DNA of 32,195 nt, from contig NZ_JAAIYA010000015.1 in the NCBI RefSeq assembly GCF_010894405.1, positions 41,640-73,834 on the forward strand, read 5' to 3'. A program made the position numbers and the translations under genes. The stretch comes from Pyxidicoccus caerfyrddinensis. Its GTDB lineage: Bacteria; Myxococcota; Myxococcia; Myxococcales; Myxococcaceae. Each line of letters begins with the position of its first letter. The first letter of the stretch is position 1. Below, piece after piece: positions 10,501-19,500 of the stretch. The notes beneath the pieces were generated by a model. The model was not told the origin of the DNA. It ran no database searches and saw only the letters and a list, made by a program, of their open reading frames with translations.

Positions 10501-13500
10501 GAGGTTGCTGTCCACCACCTGGGTGAAGAGGCCGGCGGTGAGGTGCAGCGTCGTCACGCCGTGCTTCTCCAGCACCTGCTCCAGCTCGAAGACGTCAGAG
10601 GGCGAGTGGGGCGGGAAGACGGCCAGCCGCGCGCCATGCAGCAGCGGGCCCCAGAGCTCCAGCGTGGAGGCATCGAAGGAGATGGGGGCGAGCAGGAGGA
10701 AGGTTTCCTCCGGCCCGAGGCGCGCGTAGTCGTTGCCGAAGACGGTGCGCAGCACGGCGGACTGGCGCGTGCCCACGCCCTTGGGCCGGCCGGTGGAACC
10801 GGAGGTGAAGTCGATGTACGCGAGGCTGTCGGGCAGGGCGGTGGAAGGCGGCGCGTGCGTGGGCAGGCCGGACAACTCCACGTCCTCCAGCACCACCGTG
10901 GCGAGCCCCTGGGAAGGCAGCTTCGACAGCAGCGCGCGCGTGGTGACGAGCACGCTCGGGCCCGAGTCCTCCAGCATGGCCACGAGGCGCTCGCGGGGGT
11001 ACGACGCGTCCAGCGGCACGTACGCGCCGCCGGCCTTGAGGATGGCGACGAGGGAGACAATCAGTTCCAGCGAGCGGTCCACGCCCAGCGCCACGCGCGA
11101 GTCGGTGGACACACCCAGGCCGCGCAGATGCCACGCGAGCTGGTTGGCGCGCGCGTCGAGCTGCCGGTAGGTGAGCTTCGCGTCGCCGAACTCGACGGCG
11201 ACCTTGTCGGGGAAGCGGGCCACCACCTGAGCGAAGACCTCGGGCAGGGTGGAGCCACGCGGGTACTCGGTGGCGGTGGCGTTCCACTCCACCAGCACCC
11301 GCTGGCGCACCTCGGGCGTCAGCGGGGCCCCGGAGGTGTCGCCCTCCACGGAGCGGGGCTTCGCCTGCTCGCGCGCGGCGACTTCTTCCAGGGGAAGGAC
11401 CGGCAGTGACAGCGCGCGGACCTCGCGCTGCCGGGGTGCCGCGGGCGTGCTCCCACCCGGGAGGGCGGCGTCAATCAGGCGCGCCACGCCTTCGAGGGTG
11501 GGGGCAACGAACAGCTCGCGCAGGGGCAGCTCCACGCCGAAGGCAGCGCGGATGCGGCTGATGGCCTGCGTGGCCAGCAGGGAGTGGCCGCCCAGGTCGA
11601 AGAAGTTGTCGCTGGCGCCAACGCGCTCGACGCCGAGGAGCTGAGTCCACTGTGCCGCGAGGCGCTCCTCGGTGGGCGTGCGGGGCGCGACGTAGTCCCG
11701 AGCGTCGCTCACGAAGTCCGGGGCGGGCAGGGCCTTGCGGTCCACCTTGCCGTTGGACGTGAGCGGCATCGCCGGCAGCACCACGATGGCCGAGGGCACC
11801 ATGTACTCGGGCAGCGTCTCCTTCAGGGCGGCGCGCAGCGTGGCGCCGTCCGTCTGGGTACCCTCGTGCGCCACCGCGTAGCCCACGAGGCGCTTGCCAC
11901 CGGGGCCGTCCTCACGCGCGACGACGACAGCCTCGCGCACCGCGGGCAGCTTCGCCAGCGCGGACTCCACTTCGCCCAGCTCGATGCGGAAGCCACGCAC
12001 CTTGACCTGCGCGTCCGCGCGGCCGACGAAGTCGAGCGTGCCGTCCTCGCGCCAGCGCACCACGTCGCCGGTGCGGTACAGGCGCGCGCCCGCCTCGCCC
12101 GAGAAGCGGTCCGGCACGAAGCGCTCGGCGGTGAGCGCGGGGCGGCCCGCGTAGCCGCGCGCCACGCCGACGCCGCCCACGTACAGCTCGCCCTTCACGC
12201 CCAGGGGCACCGGCTCGCCGCGCACGTCCAGGACGTAGGCGCGCACGTTGGCCAGGGGCCGGCCGATGGAGGGCACGCGTCCGTCCGCCACGCACTCAGC
12301 GAGGGTGGCAATCACCGTGGCCTCTGTCGGGCCGTAGGTGTTGAGCAGGCGTCGGCCCGGAGCCCAGCGCGCCACCACGTCGGCGGGCAGGGCTTCGCCA
12401 CCGGAGATGACCGTGCGCAGCTCGGGCAGTCCTTCCGCCGAGGTGGCGGCCAGCGCCGCGGGCGTGAGGCTGATGACGGTGAGGGCCTCTTCGCGCAGCA
12501 TCTTCTGCAGCGGCGCGCCCGGCATCAGCTTCTCCAGGGGCGACAGAAGCAGCGAGGCCCCGGAGCACAGCGTGGTGAAGATCTCCTCCACCGACAGGTC
12601 GAAGGAGAGGCTGGCGAACTGCAACACGCGGCTGCCAGGGCCGATGCCGTACGCCACCGCTTCATGCGTCACCAGGTTCGCGACGCTGCGGTGCTCCACG
12701 GCGGTGCCCTTGGGCGTGCCGGTGCTTCCGGACGTGTAGAGCAGGTAGGCCAGGTGGTACGGGGCCACGCCCGTCACCGGCGCATCGGTGCTCTCACGAG
12801 CAAGCGCGTCCTTCTCGGAGTCCAGGCAGAACGCACGCGCGTGGTGCGCCTCGGGGAAGCGCTCCAGCAGCACGGACTGCGTCAGCAGCACCGAAGCGCC
12901 GCTGTCCTCCAGCATGAAGGCCAGGCGCTCACGGGGCAGGAGCGGATCCACGGGCACCCAGGCGCCACCGGCCTTGAGGATGCCGAGCAGGCCCACGACG
13001 ATGTCCAGCGAGCGCTCCACGCTGAGCGCGACGCGCACCTCGGGCCCGACGCCCCGGCGGCGCATCGCGTGGGCGAGCTGGTTGGCCTTCGCGTCGAGCT
13101 GCGCGTAGGTCAGGTGCTGTCCCTCGAAGGAGGCGGCCCGCGCGTCGGGCGCGCGGCGCGCCTGCGCCTCGAAGAGCGCGTGGATGCAGGCCTCGGGGAA
13201 GTCCGCGCGGGTGGCATTCCAGTCCACCAGCAGCCGCTGCCGCTCCTCGCCGGAGAGGAGGGACAGCGCGGACAGACGCTTGCCCGGGGCGGCGACGATG
13301 GCCTCCACGAGAGTGCGCAGGTGGCGCGCCATGCGCTGCGCGGTGGACGCCTCGAACAGGTCGGCGCGGTAGTCCAGCGCGCCATCAAAGCCTTCCGGGG
13401 TTCGCGTCAGCGTCAGCGTCAGGTCGAACTTGGCGGTGTGGTCTCCCAGAGGAGCGCTGCGCATCGCCAACCCGGGCACGGTCAGCTCCGCGGGCGGCAT

Positions 13501-16500
13501 GTTCTGCAGGATGAACATCACCCGGAACAGCGGCGCCTGGCGCAAATCACGCATGGGCTGGAGCCGCTCGAAGGGGACGTTCTGGTGGGCATAGGCGCCC
13601 AGCGCCATCTCACGCACGCGGCCCAGCAGCTCGCGCACGGTGGGGTCGCCGTCCAGGCGGGTGCGCAGCACCAGCGTGTTGAGGAAGAAGCCGACGAGCC
13701 CCTCCAGCTCGACGCGGTTGCGGCCGGCCACGGGCGAGCCGACGGAGATGTCGTCCTGCCCGGAGTAGCGCGACAGCAGCAGCTGGAAGGCCGCCAGGAA
13801 GAGCATGAAGGGCGTGAGGCCTTCGCGGTTGCAGAAGGTCTCCACGGCCTCGGCCAGTGCGCGAGGCAGCACGACGGGAGCCAGGGCGCCCGGAGGCGAG
13901 GCGTCGTGGTTGCGTGGTCTGTCGGTGGGCAGCTCCAGGTCCTGCGCCGCGCCGTCGAGCTGGCGCCGCCACCAGGTGAGCTGCTTCTCCAGCTCCGCCC
14001 CGTCCAGCCACTTCCGCTGCCAGGCGGCGTAGTCCGGGTACTGGAGCGAGAGCGCCGGCAGGACGAAGGGCACACCCGCGGTGAGCGCGGGGTAGGCGAC
14101 ACCGAGCTCCCGCACCAGGACGCTCATGGACCAGCCGTCCGCCACGATGTGGTGGACGTTGAGCAGCAGCACGTGTGACTGCTCCCCGAGCTTCAGGAGC
14201 ATGGCGCGCAGCAGCGGGCCGGCCGCGAGGTCGAAGGGGCTCAGGGACTCCGCGTTGATGCGCCGCCGCGCGTCCGCCTCGCGCTGCTCCGGGGGCAGAC
14301 CGCTCAGGTCGATGAGGGCCATCTCCAGCGGAGCGGGCGCGTTGATGCGCTGCACGGGGCCCTCGGACTCGCCGTGGAACGTGGTGCGAAGGGACTCGTG
14401 GCGGTGCACCAGGGCTTCCAGGGCCCGCCGCATCGCCTCGGCGTCGAGGGTGCCGGCCAGCTCCAGGGTGAACGGCATGTTGAAGGCCGCACTGCCGGGC
14501 TCGAGCTGGTCCAGGAACCACACGCGCTGCTGCGAGTACGACAGGGGAAGCTTCTGCGCGCGCGACACGCGCTCGATGGGCGGCAGTGTCCCGGCCTCAC
14601 CGGCGCTCACGGAGGCCTCGATGCGCGCGGCGAGCGCGGCGACGGTGGGCGCTCGGAACAGCTCGCGCAGCGGAAGCTCCACGCCGAAGGACGCGCGGAT
14701 GCGGGAGACGACGCGGGTGGCCAGCAGCGAGTGGCCGCCCACCTCGAAGAAGTTGTCCTCGGCGCCCACGCGCGGCAGACCGAGCACCTCGGCCCAGAGC
14801 GTCGCGAGCTTCTCTTCGGTGGGGGTGCGCGGAGCGACGTAGGCCGCCGTGGCGGGAGCGGCCATCGACTCGGGGGCGGGCAGGGCCTTGCGGTCCACCT
14901 TGCCGTTGGCGGTGAGGGGCAGGGCGTCCAGCCGCACCAGGGCGGACGGCACCATGTACTCGGGCAGTCGCTGCACCAGGAAGGCGCGCAGCGCGGCGAC
15001 GTCGAGCGACTCGGGGGCGGCGACGTAGCCGACGAGGCGTTTGGCGCCGTGCACGTCCGCGCGGCTCACCACCACGGCTTCGCGGACGCTCGGGAAGGTG
15101 GAGAGGACGGCCTGCACTTCGCCCAGCTCGATGCGGAAGCCGCGCACCTTGACCTGGGTGTCCGCGCGGCCGACGAAGTCCAGCACGCCGTCATTGCGCC
15201 AGCGGACCAGGTCTCCGGTGCGGTAGAGGCGGGCACCGGGCACGCCGCTGAAGGCGTCGGGGATGAAGCGCTCGGCGGTGAGGGCGGGCTGGCCCAGGTA
15301 GCCGCGCGCAAGGCCGTCGCCACCGACGTAGAGCTCTCCGATGACACCGACGGGTACCGGCCGGCCGTGCGCGTCCAGCACGTACAGCTGCGTGCTGCCG
15401 ATGGGGCGGCCGATGGGCACGGAGGTGCCCACCTGCTCCGCGCGAGTCACCGGGTAGGACGTGGCGAACACCGTCGTCTCGGTGGGGCCGTACATGGCGG
15501 TGACGGGGATGCGCAGCTCTTCCACCGCGCGGCGCACGTGGGCAGGCGACACCACGTCGCCGCCCGTCATGACGTGCTTCACCGTGCTCAGCCCCGGGGG
15601 CGGGTTGTCCACCAGCTGGGTGAACAGGCCAATGGTGGCCCACAGCGTGGTGACGCCCGAGGACTGGATGACGTGGCCCAGCTCCTCCAGCGACGCCGCC
15701 TGCGGAGGCATGACGACGAGACGAGCGCCGTGCAGCAGCGCGCCCCAGATTTCGAAGGTGGAGGCGTCGAAGGAGATGGGGGCGAACTGGAGGAGGACTT
15801 CGTCGGGCCCGAAGCGGGCGTAGTCGGCGCCGAGGAGGGTGCGCAGCACGCCGCGGTGGGTGGTGCCCACGCCCTTGGGCCTGCCGGTGGAGCCGGAGGT
15901 GAAGTCCACGTAGGCGAGCGAGTCGGGCAGGGCGGCCGGAGTCAGCGCATGCGTCGGCTCGGAAGCGAGCGCGGCGTCCTCCAACACCACGGTGGCGAGT
16001 CCTTCCACCGGGAGGCGGGGCAACAGCGCGCGTGTGGTGACGAGCGCCTGGGGCGCCGAGTCCTCCACCATGCCGGCCAGTCGCTCACGGGGGTAGGACG
16101 GGTCCAGCGGGACGTAGGCGCCACCGGCCTTGAGGATGGCGACGAGGGAGACGATGAGCTCCAGCGAGCGCTCAACGGCGAGCGCGACGCGGGAGTCGGC
16201 CCCCACACCGAGGCGGCGCAGGTGGTGCGCGAGCGCGTTGGAGCGCTCGTCGAGCTGCCGGTAGGTGAGCCGCTCGGAGCCGAACTCCACGGCGACGTGG
16301 TTCGGGAAGCGGGCCACTACCTGCGAGAAGGCCTCGGGCATCGTGGCCTCGCGCGGATGGTCGGAGGCCTTGGTGCTCCACTCCCGCAGCAACTGCCGCT
16401 GCTCGGCGGCGTCCATCAGCGGCAGCTCGGACAGGCGCTGCTCGGGGTTCGCGGCGAGGCCCTCCAGCAGCGTCTGGTAGTGCGCCAGCAGTCGCGTCGC

Positions 16501-19500
16501 CGTCGCGTCGTCGAACAGGTCCGTGCTGTACCGGAGCACACCCTGGTAGCCCCGGGGCGTCTCCATGAAGTTGAGCTCCAGGTCGAACTTGGCCCCGGCC
16601 TCGCCCGCTTCAACCGGCTCCAGGCGCAGCCCCGGTAGCTCCAGCGCCCCCATGGGCGTGTTCTGCAAGGCGAAGATGACCTGGAAGAGCGGCGAGTAGC
16701 TCGCGTCGCGCGGAGGACTCAGCTCCTCGACGAGCTTCTCGAAGGGCACGTCCTGGTGCTCGTAGCCGCCCAGGGTGGTCTCCTTCACCTGCTCCAGCAG
16801 CTGGGCGAAGGTGGTGCTCGGAGTCACCCGCGCGCGCAGGACCAGGGTGTTGACGAAGAAGCCGATGAGCCCTTCCGTCTCCGCGCGGTTGCGGCCGGCG
16901 ATGGGCGAGCCGACGACGATGTCGTCCTGGCCGGAGTAGCGGTGCAGCAGCGTCTGGAAGGCCGCCAGCAGCGTCATGAACGGCGTCACGCCCAGGCGCT
17001 TCGACAGCGCCTTGATGGCGCCGGCCAGGTCCGTCGGGATGAACAGGGGCTGCTTCGCGCCGCGGTACGTGGGCACGGAGGGACGCGGCCTGTCGGTGGG
17101 CAGCTCCAGCAGGGCGGGTGCCCCGGAGAGCTGCTTCCTCCAGTAGTCGAGCTGCCGCGAGAGCACCTCGCCCTGGAGCCAGCCGCGCTGCCAGCTCGCG
17201 AAGCCCGCGTACTGCATGGGCAGGGGCGGCAGGGCCGCGGGCGCTCCGGAGATGCGCGCCGCGTACAGGACGCCAATCTCCCGTACGAGCACGCCCATGG
17301 ACCAGCCGTCCGAGACGATGTGGTGCAGGGTCAGCAGCAGGATGTGTTCGGAGTCGTCGAGCCGCAGCAGCACGGCACGCAGCAGTGGCCCCTTCTCCAG
17401 GTCGAAGGGACGGGTGGCCTCGGCGACAGCCTGACGGCGGGCCTCGGGCTGACGCTCGGAGGCGGGCACGCCACGCAGGTCCACCCTGGACAGGCTGAAG
17501 GGCGCGGGCGCGTGGATGCGCTGCACGGGCTGGCCTTCGCGCGCGGCGAAGGTGGTGCGCAGTGACTCGTGGCGGTCCACCACCTGGGTGAGCGACGCTT
17601 CCAGCGCGGCCACGTCCAGCGCGCCCTCCAGCCGCAGCGCGAAGGGCATGTTGTAGAGGGTGCCGCCGGGCTCGAGCTGGTCGATGAACCACAGCCGCTG
17701 CTGCGCGAAGGACAGGGGCGCTGTGTCCTCGGGATGCGTGAGGAGGACTTCCGGAGTGGGCCGCGCCTGCTGCCGGCCCTGGAGCTCCGAGTCCACGTGG
17801 CGGGCCAGCGCGGAGAGGACCGGGAACTTGAACAGCTCGCGCAGGGGCAGCTCCAGGCCCAGGCTGACGCGGATGCGGGAGACCACCTGGGTGGCCAGGA
17901 GGGAGTGGCCGCCCAGCTCGAAGAAGTTGTCCTCGGCGCCCACGCGTGGCACGCGCAGCACCTCGACCCAGAGCGCCGCGAGCTTCTCCTCGGTAGGTGT
18001 GCGCGGGGCGACGTACTGGTCAGGAGCGGAGCCCAGCTCGGGAGCGGGCAGGGCCTTGCGGTCCACCTTGCCGTTGGCCGTGAGGGGCAGCACCTCCAGC
18101 GCGACGAACGCCGAGGGCACCATGTAGTCGGGCAGCCGCTGCTTGAGGGCGTCCCGGAGCACCCCGGTGTCCACTGAATGGCCCGGGGCGGGCACCACGT
18201 AGGCCACCAGCCGCTTGTCGCCGGGCACGTCCTCGCGCACGAGCACCAGGGCCTGTCGCACGCCGGGCTGCGCGGAGAGCGCGGACTCGATTTCACCCGG
18301 CTCGATGCGGAAGCCACGCAGCTTCACCTGCGAGTCGGCCCGGCCGAGGAAGTCCATCAGCCCGTCCGCCCGCCAGCGGGCCCGGTCTCCCGTGCGGTAG
18401 AGACGGGCACCGGGCACGCCGCTGAAGGCATCGGGGATGAAGCGCTCCGCAGTGAGGGCGGGCTGGCCCACGTAACCGCGAGCGAGGCCATCGCCGCCGA
18501 TGAACAGCTCACCAGTGGCGCCCACGGGCACGGGCTGGCCGTGAGCGTCGAGCACGTACAGCCGCGTGCTGCCGATGGGGCGGCCGATGGGCACGGAGGC
18601 GCCCACCTGCGCCGGGTCCGTCATGCGGAAGCAGGCAGCGAAGACGGTGGTCTCGGTGGGGCCATAGCCGTTGGTGAGGGAGATACCGAGCTCTTCGAGC
18701 ACGCGGCGCGCGTGAGCGGGAGGCACGACGTCGCCACCGGCGAGCAGCTGCTTCACCGGACTCAAGGACTGGAGGTGGGACTCCACCACCTGGGTGAAGA
18801 GGCCTGCGGTCAGCCAGAGCGTCGTCACCTTCGAATCACGGAGCACCTGGCCCAGCTCCTCCAGGGAGGGAGGCTGGGGAGGCATGACGACGAGGCGGGC
18901 GCCATGCAACAGCGCACCCCAGATTTCGAGCGTGGAAGCGTCGAAGGAGATGGGGGCCAGCTGCAGCAGCGTCTCGTCGGGACCGAAGCGGGCGAAGTCG
19001 ACGCCCAGCAGGGTGCGAAGGACGTTGCGGTGGGTGGTGCCCACGCCCTTGGGCCGGCCGGTGGAGCCGGAGGTGAAGTCCACGTAGGCCAGCGAGTCGG
19101 GCAGGGCGGCCGGAGTCAGCTCATGCGTCGGCTCGGAAGCGAGCGCGGCGTCGTCCAACACCACGGTGGAGAGTCCCTCCACCGGGAGGCGGGACAACAG
19201 CGCGCGCGTGGTGACGAGCGCCTGGGGCCGCGTGTCCTCCACCATGCCGGCCAGTCGCTCACGAGGGTAGGACGGGTCCAGCGGCACGTAAGCGCCACCG
19301 GCCTTGAGGATGGCGACGAGGGAGACGATGAGCTCCAGCGAGCGCTCCACGGCGAGCGCGACGCGGGAGTCGGCACTCACACCAAGCCGGCGCAGGTGGT
19401 GCGCGAGCGCGTTGGAGCGCTCATCGAGCTGACGGTAGGTGAGGCGCGAGGAGCCGAACTCGACGGCGACGTGGTCCGGGAAGCGGGCCACCACCTGCGA

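Noticed and set aside
7636..11409. Plus-strand open frame of more than 1200 codons
   Set aside because: Same compositional shadow of the minus-strand synthetase; no recognisable domain, and its content tracks the C-A-T repeat of the other strand.
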